Positions 7,284-16,438 of a DNA stretch of 64,000 nt are shown piece by piece (the stretch's first letter is position 1; every line of letters begins with the position of its first letter). The notes beneath the pieces were generated by a model. It searched no databases, had not been told where the DNA came from, and saw only the letters and a list, made by a program, of their open reading frames with translations. The stretch is from the NCBI RefSeq assembly GCF_022179465.1, contig NZ_BPQV01000015.1:91299-155298 (forward strand), in the 5' to 3' direction. The stretch comes from Methylobacterium organophilum. GTDB lineage: Bacteria; Pseudomonadota; Alphaproteobacteria; Rhizobiales; Beijerinckiaceae. A program made the translations under genes and the position numbers.

Positions 7284-10241
7284 ATGACCGCCACGGCCGA
7301 GCCGTCCCTCTCGCCCCGCGCGGCGGCACGCCGGAACGCGGGGCTGCCGCGGCGCCTGGCCGAGGCGCTGCGGGGCGAGGCGCGCTTCGACGCCTTCACC
7401 CGGGGCCGCTACGCCACCGATGCCTCGATCTACCAGATCATGCCGGCGGGCGTCGTGCTCCCGAAGAGCGCCGACGACATCGCCGCGACCCTGCGAATCG
7501 CGGCCGAGCACGGCGTGCCGGTGATCCTGCGCGGCGGCGGCACCTCGCAGAACGGCCAGCCGATCGGCTCCGGCCTGGTGGTCGATTGCTCCCGCCACTT
7601 CAACGGGATCACCGCCTACGACCCGGACCAGGGCACCGTAACGGTAGAGCCCGGCCTGGTGCTGGAGCGGCTCAACGCCTGGGTGAAGGCCGATGGCTGG
7701 TTCTTCCCCGTCGAACCCTCCACCGCGAGCCGCTGCACCATCGGCGGCATGGCCGGCAACAATTCCTCCGGCGCCCGTTCCCTGCGCTTCGGCAAGATGA
7801 GCGACAACGTGCTCGCCCTGGAGGCGCTGCTGCCGGACGGGGAGGCCTTCGGTTTCGGCCTCACCGGCAACGCGGCCAGCGGCGTGACGGGCTCGGACCG
7901 GGCCGCCGATCTCGCCCGGCGCCTGCTGAGCCTGGCGGAGGCCCACCGCGACGAGATCGAGCGGGTCTATCCGAAGGTGCAGCGCCGGGTCGGGGGCTAC
8001 AATCTCGACGCCCTGATCGCCCCGCGCCCGAACCTCGCGCATCTGCTGGTCGGCTCGGAGGGCACGCTCGCGGCCACCACCGCCGTGACCCTGAAGCTGT
8101 CGCGGCTGCCGGCCCACCGGGTCATGGGGGTCTGCCACTTCCCCTCCTTCCGCGCCGCCATGGAGACGACCCGGGCGCTGGTCGATCTCGGGCCCGTCGC
8201 CGTCGAACTCGTCGACAACAACGTCCTCGTGCTCGGCGCCGACATCCCGCTCTTCCGCGCGACGCTCTCGGACATCACCCGCGGGCGGCCGAACTGCCTG
8301 CTGCTGGTGGAATTCGCCGGCGACGACCGCGCCGCGCTGCTCCGCGACCTGAAGCGTCTCGACGCCTGCATGGCCGATCACGGCTTCGCCGAGGCGGTGG
8401 TGGCTGTGCCCGAGCCCACCCGGCAGAAATCCGTCTGGGAGGTGCGCGAGGCCTGCCTCAACATCATGATGTCGATGAAGGGCGACGCCAAGCCGGTCTC
8501 CTTCATCGAGGATTGCGCGGTGCCCCTGGAGCACCTCGCCGACTACACCGATGCGGTCACCGAGGTGTTCCACCGCCACGGCACCCGCGGCACCTGGTAC
8601 GCCCACGCCTCGGTCGGCTGCCTGCACGTGCGCCCGATCCTCGACATGAAGCAGGGGGGCGACGTGGCGCGGATGCGGGCCATCGCCGAGGAGGCCTGCG
8701 CGCAGGTGCGCCGCTTCAAGGGCTCCTATTCCGGCGAGCACGGCGACGGCATCTCGCGCTCGGAATTCGTCGCCCCGATGTTCGGGGAGCGCCTGACCCG
8801 CGCCTTCGAGGCGCTGAAGGACGGGTTCGACCCGGAGAACCGGCTCAATCCCGGCAAGATCGTCCGGCCCCTGCGCATGGACGATCGCAGCCTGATGCGC
8901 TTCCGGCCCGGCTACGCCGTGACCGAGCCGCAGACGCCCGCCCTCGACTGGTCGGACTGGGGCGGCTTCGGCGGCGCGGTCGAGATGTGCAACAACAACG
9001 GCACCTGCCGGAAGCGCGCCGGCGGCGCGATGTGCCCGTCCTACCGCGTCACGAAGGAGGAGCAGCACCTCACCCGGGGCCGGGCCAACACCCTGCGCCT
9101 CGCCATGTCCGGGCAGCTCGGGCCGGACGCCTTCACCGGCCCGGAGATGAAGCGCACCCTCGATCTCTGCGTCTCCTGCAAGGCCTGCCGGCGCGAATGC
9201 CCCACCGGGGTCGACATGGCCAAGATGAAGGTCGAGTTCCTGCATCACTACCATGCCCGGCACGGCCTGCCGCTGAAGGAGCGGCTGGTGGCGGCCCTGC
9301 CGCTCTATGCCGGCGCGGCGGCGCGGCTGGCGCCGCTCCTCAACCTGCGCGACCGGGTCCCGGCCCTGGCCCGGCTCTCGGAGCGGGTGGCCGGCCTCTC
9401 CGCCCGGCGCTCCCTGCCGCGCTGGGGGCGGCCCTGGCGGGAGACCGGCGCGTTCGCGCGGCCGCGGGACGTCCTCGGAGACGGCTTCGACGTCGTGCTG
9501 TTCGGCGACACCTTCAACCGCGCCTTCGAGCGCGAGAACCTCGAAGCGGCCGAGCGGGTGCTGCGCGCCACAGGCTACCGCCCGCACCGCCTCCGACCGC
9601 CGGGCGGGCGCCGACCGCTCTGCTGCGGCCGGACCTGGCTCGCCGCGGGGCAGACCGACCGCGCCCGGGCCGAGGCGCGGCGCACCCGCGACGCGCTCCT
9701 GCCCTACGCGCAGGCCGGGGCGCGCATCGTGGGGCTGGAGCCCTCCTGCCTCCTCACCTTCCGGGACGAATTCGCCGCCCTGCTGCCGGGGCCGGAGACG
9801 GAGGCGCTCGGCCGGGCGAGCTTCCTGTTCGAGGAAGTGCTGGCCGCCGACCTGAAGGCCGGCCGGATCGTACTGCCGCTGGCCGACCAGGGCGGCCGGG
9901 TCGCGCATCTGCACGGCCATTGCCACCAGAAGGCCTTCGGGGCGATGGGCGCGGTGGAGAGCGTGCTGCAGGCGGTGCCCGGCCTCGACCTGCGCGTCAT
10001 CGAATCGAGCTGCTGCGGCATGGCCGGCGCCTTCGGCTACGGCGCCGACATGATCGACGTCTCCCTCGCCATGGCCGAACTGTCCCTGTTCCCGGCCCTG
10101 CGGGCCGCCGGCCCGGACGATCTCGTGGTCGCCGACGGCACCAGCTGCCGCCACCAGATCGGCGACGGCCTGGGGCGCGAGGCCCTGCATGTCGCGCGGG
10201 TGCTCGACGCGGCGCTCCTCGTCCGAGCGCCGGGCGCCTGA
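7284..10241 (+). CDS. FAD-linked D-lactate dehydrogenase-like oxidoreductase fused to Fe-S/CCG domain
   Basis: A 985-residue single chain combines a GlcD/Dld-type flavoprotein with a GlcF-type module. The N-terminal FAD-binding PCMH domain (about 50-260) shows GGGTSQNGQPIGSGLVVD and GNNSSGARSLRFGK; the FAD-oxidase C domain follows (about 270-540, including FKGSYSGEHGDGISRSEF). A dicluster 4Fe-4S region comes next (about 570-670; CVSCKACRRECPTGVD near 629), then a C-terminal cysteine-rich CCG region (CCGRTWLAAGQ, HGHCHQKA, ESSCCGMAGAFGYG). The YdiJ/quinone-dependent D-2-hydroxyacid dehydrogenase family has this length and order. The ATG at 7284 has GAGGA upstream. The precise substrate cannot be read from sequence. 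Confidence 0.88.
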   Translation: MTATAEPSLSPRAAARRNAGLPRRLAEALRGEARFDAFTRGRYATDASIYQIMPAGVVLPKSADDIAATLRIAAEHGVPVILRGGGTSQNGQPIGSGLVVDCSRHFNGITAYDPDQGTVTVEPGLVLERLNAWVKADGWFFPVEPSTASRCTIGGMAGNNSSGARSLRFGKMSDNVLALEALLPDGEAFGFGLTGNAASGVTGSDRAADLARRLLSLAEAHRDEIERVYPKVQRRVGGYNLDALIAPRPNLAHLLVGSEGTLAATTAVTLKLSRLPAHRVMGVCHFPSFRAAMETTRALVDLGPVAVELVDNNVLVLGADIPLFRATLSDITRGRPNCLLLVEFAGDDRAALLRDLKRLDACMADHGFAEAVVAVPEPTRQKSVWEVREACLNIMMSMKGDAKPVSFIEDCAVPLEHLADYTDAVTEVFHRHGTRGTWYAHASVGCLHVRPILDMKQGGDVARMRAIAEEACAQVRRFKGSYSGEHGDGISRSEFVAPMFGERLTRAFEALKDGFDPENRLNPGKIVRPLRMDDRSLMRFRPGYAVTEPQTPALDWSDWGGFGGAVEMCNNNGTCRKRAGGAMCPSYRVTKEEQHLTRGRANTLRLAMSGQLGPDAFTGPEMKRTLDLCVSCKACRRECPTGVDMAKMKVEFLHHYHARHGLPLKERLVAALPLYAGAAARLAPLLNLRDRVPALARLSERVAGLSARRSLPRWGRPWRETGAFARPRDVLGDGFDVVLFGDTFNRAFERENLEAAERVLRATGYRPHRLRPPGGRRPLCCGRTWLAAGQTDRARAEARRTRDALLPYAQAGARIVGLEPSCLLTFRDEFAALLPGPETEALGRASFLFEEVLAADLKAGRIVLPLADQGGRVAHLHGHCHQKAFGAMGAVESVLQAVPGLDLRVIESSCCGMAGAFGYGADMIDVSLAMAELSLFPALRAAGPDDLVVADGTSCRHQIGDGLGREALHVARVLDAALLVRAPGA

Positions 10242-10246
10242 GGCGT

Positions 10247-10283
10247 CCCGCCCTCGCGTGTCCCCGGCCGCGGGGAGGGCGGG
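10247..10283. terminator. Bidirectional hairpin between convergent genes
   Basis: A 9-bp perfect stem (CCCGCCCTC at 10247-10255 with GAGGGCGGG at 10275-10283) fills the gap between the stop of the D-lactate-dehydrogenase-like gene and the convergent RND pump gene. The loop contains a further CCCCGGCCGCGGGG self-complementary run. No U-tract. Confidence 0.6.
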
Positions 10284-10285
10284 CC

Positions 10286-13200
10286 TCAGGCCGGGCCGGC
10301 TGCGGCCTGGGTTCTGTCGCCCGGCTCGTCCCGTGGTCCGACGAAGCGGCCGAGGAGGCGCCCGAGGAGGCGGGACAGGCTGTCCATCAGCAGGAACACC
10401 GCCGGCACGAAGACGAGAGAGAGCAGCGTCGAGACGATGAGGCCGGCGATCACCGCGACCGCCATGGGGGCGCGGAACTCGCCGCCGATGCCGAGGGCCA
10501 TCGCCGAGGGCACCATGCCGGCGGCCATGGCGATGGTGGTCATGACAATCGGCCGCGCGCGCTTGCGGCCGGCATCGACGATGGCCGTCACCCGATCGAC
10601 GCCCGACCGCATCTCCTCGACGGCGAAGTCCACGAGCATGATCGCGTTCTTCGTCACCAGCCCCATCAGCATCAGGATGCCGATCACCACCGGCATCGAG
10701 ATCGGCATGTGGCAGATCAGGAGGCCGAGGATGGCGCCGCCGATGGAGAGCGGCAGCGAGAACAGGATGGTCAGCGGCTGCAGGAACGAGCCGAACAGCA
10801 GCACCAGCACGGCGTAGACCATCATGATGCCGGCGCCCATCGCCATGAGGAAGCCGGAGAACACCTCCTGCATGATCTCGGCGTCGCCCGTCTGGCGGAT
10901 GGTGACGCCCGGCGGCAGGTTCTTCGCCGTCGGCGTAGCGAGCGCCTGCTCGATCAGCGAGCCCAGCGCGTCGGAGCCTTCCATATTGGCCTCCACCGCC
11001 ACGCGGACGGCGCGGTCGTAGTGCTCGATGGCGCCGGGGCCCTGGTCGAGTTCGATATCGGCCACCGCCGCGAGCGGCACGGCGGTGCCGTTCTTGGCCG
11101 GAACCTTCAGGTTCTCGAGCCGTGAGACCGCGCCGCGGGAACTCTCGGGCAACTGCACCCGGATCGGCACCTGCCGGTCCTTGGCGTTGAACTTGGCGAG
11201 ATTGATGCCGATGTCGCCGATGGTGCCGACCCGGACGGTTTCGGCGATCACGTCGGTGGAGACGCCGAGATCGGCCGCCGCGCCCTCCTTCGGGCGGATG
11301 CGCAGCTCGGTGCGGTTCAGAGGCGCCGTGGACATCACCGAGACGAGGTGCGGAATCGCGGCCATGTCGCGCTGAAGCCGGGCGGCGATCTCGGTCACCA
11401 CATCGACGTCGGGACCGCTGACGACGAGGGCGAGGTCGCGCTGGCCGCTGTCGCGCAGGGTCCAGGAGCGGATGTCCGGCTCCTCCGCCAGCAGGCCGGC
11501 GATCTCGGACTCGAGGGTCCATTGCCGCTTCGCCCGCTCGCTCTTCGGGCGGAGATTGACGATCAGGGTGGCGAGCCGCGTCTCCTTCTTGCCACCGGCC
11601 TGCCGGCCGCCATCGACGAAGACCGAGGTGACCTCGGGTAGGGCGCGGATCCGCGCGACCACCCGGTCGGCGACGGCGATGGTGTCGGGAAGCCGCGCGC
11701 CCGGCGCCAGCTCGATCATGAACAGGGTGCGGGCATTGTCCTGCTTCGGGATGAAGCCCGAGGGCAGAAGCTTGGTGGACATGATCGAGCCCGCGAACAG
11801 CGCCAGCCCGACCATCAGGGTGATCCACTTGTGGCGCACCGACCAGCCCACCAGCCGGGTATAGGCCCGCATCACCGGCCCTTCCTTCTCCTCGGCGTGG
11901 CCGTGATCGCGCAGGAAATAGGCGGCGAGCAGCGGGGTGATCAGCCGCGCCACCAGCAGCGACATGAACACCGACACCGCGATGGTCAGCCCGAACTGCA
12001 TGAAGTAGCGCCCGGCGATGCCCCCCATGAAGGAAACCGGCGCGAAGACCGCGATCAGGGTCGCGGTGATGGCGATGACGGCGAGCCCGATCTCGTCGGC
12101 GCCCTCGATCGCGGCGCGATAGGGGGATTTGCCGAGCCGCATGTGGCGCACGACGTTCTCGATCTCGACGATGGCGTCGTCGACGAGGATGCCGGTCACC
12201 AGGGTGATCGCCAGCAGGCTGATGCCGTTGAGGGTGAAGCCCAGCGCGTCCATCGCCCAGAAGGTCGGGAACACCGAGAGCGGCAGCGCCACCGCCGCGA
12301 TCAGGGTCGCGCGCCAGTCCCGTAGGAACAGGAAGACCACGATGACGGCGAGCGCCGCCCCCTCCATCAGGGTGTGCATGGCCGAGGCGTAGCTGCCGCG
12401 CGTCGCCAGAACCGAGGAATCGATCTCCTCGAAGCGGATATCGGGATAGCTCTCGCTGAACTCGGCGATCTTCTTCTCGACGCCGGCCGCGACCTCGGCA
12501 TCGCTCGCGCCCGAGCCGCGGGAGACCGCGAAGGCTACCACCGGCGCGCCGTTGAAGCGGGCGAAGGTGCGCGGCTCCTCGATGGAATCCTCCACCGTGG
12601 CGAGGTCGTCCAGGCGCACCTTGCGGCCGCCGGGCAGGACGATGGAGGTCGCCTTCAGGTCGCGGAGGGTGCGCGAGGCGGCCAGCGTCCGGATCGACTG
12701 CTCACGCCCGCCGACTTCGCCGCGCCCGCCCGCCAGATCGGCGGAGGTGGCGCGCACCTGCTTGTTCACCTCGGCCGCCGTGATGCCGAGGGCGAGCAGG
12801 CGGTCCGGCAGCGGCGTAATGCGGATCTCGCGGGCGACACCGCCGACGCGCTCGACGCCGCCGACCCCCTTCACGCCCTGAAGCGTACGGGCGACCTTGT
12901 CCTCGACGAACCAGGACAGGTCGGCCGGGGTCATTGCCGGAGAGGTGACGCCGTAGATCAGGATCGGCAGGCCGGTGATCTCGACCCGCTGGATGATCGG
13001 CTCGTCGATGGTGCGGGGCAGGTTGATGCGGATCTTCGAGATCGCGTCCTTCACGTCGTTGACCGCCCGGTCGGTGTTCACCTCCAGGCGGAACTCGACC
13101 GTCGTGACCGACGAGCCCTCGGTGATCGCCGAGGTGATGTGCTTGACGCCGCGCACGCCGGCGATCGAATCCTCGACCCATTTCGTGACCTGGGTCTGCA

Positions 13201-13381
13201 ACTCGGACGGGGCGGCACCGCCCTGCGTGATCGTCACCGAGACGATCGGCACGTCGATGTTCGGCATGCGGGTGACCGCGAGCCCCCGGAAGCTGACGAG
13301 GCCGAGCACGACCAGCACGAGGAACAGGACGAGGGGCGCGATCGGATTCCGGATCGCCCAGGCGGAGATGTTCAGGCGCAT
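10286..13381 (-). CDS. RND-family (HAE1/AcrB-like) efflux pump inner-membrane permease
   Basis: The 1031-residue length and the whole-chain pattern are typical of HAE1 RND transporters: a first transmembrane helix at about 13-35, the porter-domain opening NIDVPIVSVTITQGGAAPSE, a conserved helix region LVTGILVDDAIVEIENVVRH (paired aspartates of the proton relay) and a C-terminal GILMLMGLVTKNAIMLVDFA repeat. It pumps drugs or other amphiphiles together with the adaptor encoded just upstream. No outer-membrane channel gene is in the cluster, so a TolC-like partner must come from elsewhere. Last gene of the TetR-controlled operon. Confidence 0.95.
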   Translation of the reverse strand: MRLNISAWAIRNPIAPLVLFLVLVVLGLVSFRGLAVTRMPNIDVPIVSVTITQGGAAPSELQTQVTKWVEDSIAGVRGVKHITSAITEGSSVTTVEFRLEVNTDRAVNDVKDAISKIRINLPRTIDEPIIQRVEITGLPILIYGVTSPAMTPADLSWFVEDKVARTLQGVKGVGGVERVGGVAREIRITPLPDRLLALGITAAEVNKQVRATSADLAGGRGEVGGREQSIRTLAASRTLRDLKATSIVLPGGRKVRLDDLATVEDSIEEPRTFARFNGAPVVAFAVSRGSGASDAEVAAGVEKKIAEFSESYPDIRFEEIDSSVLATRGSYASAMHTLMEGAALAVIVVFLFLRDWRATLIAAVALPLSVFPTFWAMDALGFTLNGISLLAITLVTGILVDDAIVEIENVVRHMRLGKSPYRAAIEGADEIGLAVIAITATLIAVFAPVSFMGGIAGRYFMQFGLTIAVSVFMSLLVARLITPLLAAYFLRDHGHAEEKEGPVMRAYTRLVGWSVRHKWITLMVGLALFAGSIMSTKLLPSGFIPKQDNARTLFMIELAPGARLPDTIAVADRVVARIRALPEVTSVFVDGGRQAGGKKETRLATLIVNLRPKSERAKRQWTLESEIAGLLAEEPDIRSWTLRDSGQRDLALVVSGPDVDVVTEIAARLQRDMAAIPHLVSVMSTAPLNRTELRIRPKEGAAADLGVSTDVIAETVRVGTIGDIGINLAKFNAKDRQVPIRVQLPESSRGAVSRLENLKVPAKNGTAVPLAAVADIELDQGPGAIEHYDRAVRVAVEANMEGSDALGSLIEQALATPTAKNLPPGVTIRQTGDAEIMQEVFSGFLMAMGAGIMMVYAVLVLLFGSFLQPLTILFSLPLSIGGAILGLLICHMPISMPVVIGILMLMGLVTKNAIMLVDFAVEEMRSGVDRVTAIVDAGRKRARPIVMTTIAMAAGMVPSAMALGIGGEFRAPMAVAVIAGLIVSTLLSLVFVPAVFLLMDSLSRLLGRLLGRFVGPRDEPGDRTQAAAGPA

Positions 13382-13411
13382 CGGGGCAACCCGTCGATGA
13401 GGTCCGGCGAG

Positions 13412-13433
13412 CCCGCGCGGATCTCCGCGCGGG
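13412..13433. other. Strong hairpin between adaptor and pump genes
   Basis: A perfect 10-base inverted repeat (13412-13421 with 13424-13433) lies in the 60-bp gap between the stop of the adaptor gene and the start of the co-oriented pump gene. It could be a partial terminator, an mRNA-stabilising structure, or simply GC-rich chance. Confidence 0.4.
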
Positions 13434-13441
13434 GGAGGGGG

Positions 13442-14662
13442 TCAGCGGGCGTCGGCCGTGGCCTGCGGCGAAGGCGCGGCGGCGACGGCCGCCGGGAGCG
13501 AGCCCTGCAGCGGCACGGGGCGGACCCGGTCGCCGTCCCGCAGGAAGCTGCCGGCGCGGGCCACGACCCGCTCGCCCTCGGTCAGGCCGGTGCGGATCTC
13601 GATATCGTCCTCGTCGGACAGGCCGGTGCGGACATCGCGGGCCTCCACCTTGTCGTCGGCGACGACGAGCACGGAGCTGCGCTTGCCGCCGCCATAGAGG
13701 ACGGAGGCCTGGGGCACGGTGACCCCGTGGGTGCGGGCGAGCTCGACGGCGCCGCGGGCGAAGGTGCCGATGCGCAGGCGCGGATCGGGATCGAGGCGCA
13801 CGCGGACCTTGCCGAGGCGGCTCGCCTTGTCGACCTCCGGATAGACCGCACGGACGCTGCCGGCGACGCGCTCGCCCGCGCCGATCTCGATGAAGGCCGG
13901 GTTGCCCTCGCGCAGGAGCGGCAACTTGGTCTCGATGATCTCGGCCTCCAGCTCGATCTCGCCGCGGGCGATCAGCCGGAACAGGGGCTCGGCGGCACTC
14001 GATGCGGTCATGCCGACGCGGGCGGTGCGGCGGCTGACGATGCCGGCCTCCGGCGCGCGGATCTCCGTGCGGGCGAGGCGCAGCTCCAGTTCGTCGCGCA
14101 CCGCCCGGGCCTGGGCCAGATCGGCCTTGGCGATGGCGAGCCCGTTGCGGGCGAAGGCGAGCTTGCCCTCGGCCTGGCGGAGGGCGGCGGTGCGGCTCTC
14201 CATCGACGCGGCGGTCGTGTTGCCCGTCTGCATGAGCTGCCGGGCGCGCTCGTAGGCCAGGCGCGCCTCGGTCTCGGCGGCCTCCGCCTGCTCGATGCTG
14301 TTCTGGGCCTGGGGCACGGCGGCCGCCGCCTTCTCGATCAGCGCGTTCTGCTGGGCGAGTTGGCGGTCGATCAGGTCGCGGGAGAGCCGCGCGAGCACCT
14401 GCCCGCGCTCGACGCGCATGCCTTCCTCGGCGAGCAGGTCGACGATGCGGTAGCCGTCGATCTCGGGCGAGACCAGGATCTCGTCCCGCGGCACCAGCGT
14501 ACCGGTCACGACCACGCTCTCCACGATCTCGCGCCGGATCGCCTCGACCACGCTGACCACGGGCGCCGGAGCGACCTTCGCGGGGGCCGTCTCGGCCCCG
14601 GCGGGTGCGAGGCCCAGGGCCAGGAGCAGGAGGGCGGGGGCAAGCGCCCGAACGGACGTCAT
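13442..14662 (-). CDS. RND efflux periplasmic adaptor (membrane fusion protein)
   Basis: The 406-residue protein begins with a Sec signal peptide (residues about 1-24, ending APAGAE). It continues with the half-lipoyl motif region (VVTGTLVPRDEILVSPEIDG), a long Ala/Glu-rich coiled-coil hairpin (about 90-190), the second lipoyl half (TEIRAPEAGIVSRRTARVG) and beta-barrel and membrane-proximal domains. It bridges the RND permease to an outer-membrane channel. The ATG overlaps the TetR stop by 4 bp (ATGA), so translation is coupled. Confidence 0.93.
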   Translation of the reverse strand: MTSVRALAPALLLLALGLAPAGAETAPAKVAPAPVVSVVEAIRREIVESVVVTGTLVPRDEILVSPEIDGYRIVDLLAEEGMRVERGQVLARLSRDLIDRQLAQQNALIEKAAAAVPQAQNSIEQAEAAETEARLAYERARQLMQTGNTTAASMESRTAALRQAEGKLAFARNGLAIAKADLAQARAVRDELELRLARTEIRAPEAGIVSRRTARVGMTASSAAEPLFRLIARGEIELEAEIIETKLPLLREGNPAFIEIGAGERVAGSVRAVYPEVDKASRLGKVRVRLDPDPRLRIGTFARGAVELARTHGVTVPQASVLYGGGKRSSVLVVADDKVEARDVRTGLSDEDDIEIRTGLTEGERVVARAGSFLRDGDRVRPVPLQGSLPAAVAAAPSPQATADAR

Positions 14663-15288
14663 CGGCCGGTCTCCGTAGCGGCGCGGGGGAGCGAGCCGGA
14701 CAGGCCCGCATCGATCAGGGCGTGAAGCTGCGCCACCGCCGGGCCGGCATCGTAGTCGGGTGTCAGGGCCCGGCTGACGATGATGCCCTTCATCAGCGGC
14801 GCGACGGCGTCGAACAGGGCCGCCGGGTCGCAGGCCGGGGAGGTCTTGATCGACTCGAACATCTCGATGAGCCAGGTCCGTCCCTCCTCGTCGCCCCGCT
14901 CGACCAGAGCGCGGATGGCCGGGTTGCGGGTCGCCTCCGCCCAGAGGTCGAGGCGCAGCACCGCCGCTTCGCGGGTGAGGTCGTGGAAGAAGCGGGCGAG
15001 AACGGTCATCAGGACGGCGCGCTTGTCGCCGGCCCGCTCCATCGCCTCGACCAGGACTGCGCCGCGCTCCCGATCGCGCTCGGCGAGGCCGAGGACGATC
15101 GCCTCCTTGGATTCGAAGTAGCGATAGAAGTTGCCCGGGCTCATCGAAGCCTCCCGGGCGAGGTCGAGCATGGTGGTGCGGTGGAAGCCGTTGCGCACGA
15201 AGCAGGCTTCCGCCGCGTCGAGGATCTGCGCGCGCCGGGCGGACGAGCCGTTCCGGGTGTCGGCGATCGCCTGGGCCTGCAGGCTCAC
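14659..15288 (-). CDS. TetR-family repressor of the RND operon
   Basis: The 209-residue protein has an N-terminal TetR helix-turn-helix (about residues 18-65; ILDAAEACFVRNGFHRTTM, then EASMSPGNFYRYFESKEAIV) and a helical ligand domain. It starts with GTG, overlapping the upstream small gene's TGA by 4 bp, and its own stop overlaps the adaptor start. Being inside the operon it controls, it probably autoregulates through the palindromes at 15632-15671. Confidence 0.92.
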   Translation of the reverse strand: MSLQAQAIADTRNGSSARRAQILDAAEACFVRNGFHRTTMLDLAREASMSPGNFYRYFESKEAIVLGLAERDRERGAVLVEAMERAGDKRAVLMTVLARFFHDLTREAAVLRLDLWAEATRNPAIRALVERGDEEGRTWLIEMFESIKTSPACDPAALFDAVAPLMKGIIVSRALTPDYDAGPAVAQLHALIDAGLSGSLPRAATETGR

Positions 15289-15602
15289 GAAGCGGCGTCC
15301 TTCGCCGCGGCCACGGGCTGCAGGCGGCTCTGGTCCTTGCCCGGATCCCGGCCGAACTCCGCGCCGAGAGGGACCGTGCCGCAGGCCTGCGGCCGGTCGA
15401 CGAGATCGGCGCAGATTCGCGCCTGCCAGCCCTTGGGGCCTGTGCCGCTCCAGACGACGAGCGCCGCCCAGGCGACGGCCATCACCGCCAGCACCGCAAG
15501 ATTGCCGCCGCGGCAGAGGTCGCGGAGCTGCCGCAGGGCGCCGCCCGGCCCATCGCCGGCCACGGGTGCAGGGGAGCGGAGGGTTGTGTGAGGGGCGCGC
15601 AT
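15285..15602 (-). CDS. Small single-helix membrane protein, first gene of RND operon
   Basis: This is a 105-residue unrecognised protein. One hydrophobic helix (LAVLAVMAVAWAALVVW) is followed by a short presumably periplasmic tail with two cysteines (ARICADLVDRPQACGTV). The ATG at 15602 is chosen because GGGAGG precedes it by about 5 bases; an earlier in-frame ATG at 15644 lies inside the operator palindrome and lacks a ribosome site. It overlaps the TetR start by 4 bp and so is translated with the pump operon. Function unknown; possibly an accessory or sensor for the pump. Confidence 0.7.
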   Translation of the reverse strand: MRAPHTTLRSPAPVAGDGPGGALRQLRDLCRGGNLAVLAVMAVAWAALVVWSGTGPKGWQARICADLVDRPQACGTVPLGAEFGRDPGKDQSRLQPVAAAKDAAS

Positions 15603-15631
15603 CCAGGCCTCCCGGGACTGCGAGGCATCAT

Positions 15632-15671
15632 AATGAACGTTCATTCTCGCCGCAAGAATGAATGTACATTC
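15632..15671. promoter_or_regulatory. Tandem TetR-type operators in divergent promoter region
   Basis: Two perfect palindromes lie 14 bp apart: AATGAACGTTCATT (15632-15645) and GAATGTACATTC (15660-15671). They lie directly upstream of the TetR/RND operon (-) and about 130 bp upstream of the aldehyde oxidoreductase operon (+). Length, symmetry and placement fit TetR-family operators. Confidence 0.65.
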
Positions 15672-15802
15672 TCAGATTGCCGGATCCGAGGCGGGCATCG
15701 TCGCCGCACCTTGGAGCCGATCGAGGAGATGTGAGGTTTGCCCCGGGTGAGCCCTCGGGCCGGCTTGGCGCTGGCCGTCCCCCATCAGGTTCGGAGAGCG
15801 CG

Positions 15803-16438
15803 ATGCCACGTCTGGGAGATCTCGACTTCAACCGGAGGGACCTGATGGTCGGCGCCTCCGCGGTGGCGACCCTGGCCGCGATGCCCGCGCGCGCGGGCGC
15901 CACGGCCGCTGACGCGGACGTGCCGGTCCTGGCGAAGGTCGCCTTCACGGTGAACGGACAGCGGCGGGAGTTGGAGCTCGACACCCGCACCAGCCTGCTC
16001 GATGCGGCGCGGGAGCACCTGCACCTGACCGGCTCCAAGAAGGGCTGCGACCACGGCCAGTGCGGCGCCTGCACCATGATCGTCGACGGGCGGCGCATCA
16101 ATGCCTGCCTGACCCTCGCGGTCATGCATCAGGGCAGCACGATCACCACGATCGAGGGGCTCGGGCGCCCCGACGACCTGCATCCGATGCAGGCCGCCTT
16201 CATCAAGCATGACGGCTACCAGTGCGGGTACTGCACGCCCGGCCAGATCTGTTCCGGCGTGGCGGTGCTCGACGAGATCAAGGCCGGCATTCCGAGCCAC
16301 GTCACCGCCGACCTGAACGCCGCCGCGGCGGTGACCGAGGACGAGATCCGCGAGCGCATGAGCGGCAATATCTGCCGCTGCGGCGCCTATTCCAACATCG
16401 TCTCGGCGATGACCGAGGTCGCCGGGAGGCGCGCATGA
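15803..16438 (+). CDS. PaoA-like aldehyde oxidoreductase 2Fe-2S subunit with Tat signal
   Basis: The 211-residue protein starts with a twin-arginine-type leader ([20 protein letters not shown]), so the complex is expected in the periplasm. A plant-ferredoxin 2Fe-2S domain follows ([15 protein letters not shown], with the last ligand in RRINAC), then the helical 2Fe-2S domain (CGYCTPGQI and NICRCGAY). This is the architecture of E. coli PaoA (YagT). The ATG at 15803 follows a GGAGAG ribosome site. First gene of a three-gene operon. Confidence 0.9.
   Translation: MPRLGDLDFNRRDLMVGASAVATLAAMPARAGATAADADVPVLAKVAFTVNGQRRELELDTRTSLLDAAREHLHLTGSKKGCDHGQCGACTMIVDGRRINACLTLAVMHQGSTITTIEGLGRPDDLHPMQAAFIKHDGYQCGYCTPGQICSGVAVLDEIKAGIPSHVTADLNAAAAVTEDEIRERMSGNICRCGAYSNIVSAMTEVAGRRA

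Noticed and set aside
7250-11125. Very long open frames overlapping real genes in other frames, here and at 2934-5372, 12374-14725, 28961-32020 and 33044-35608
   Set aside because: They are Arg/Ala/Pro/His-rich, show no protein family patterns, and overlap genes with clear domains. They arise from the high GC content.
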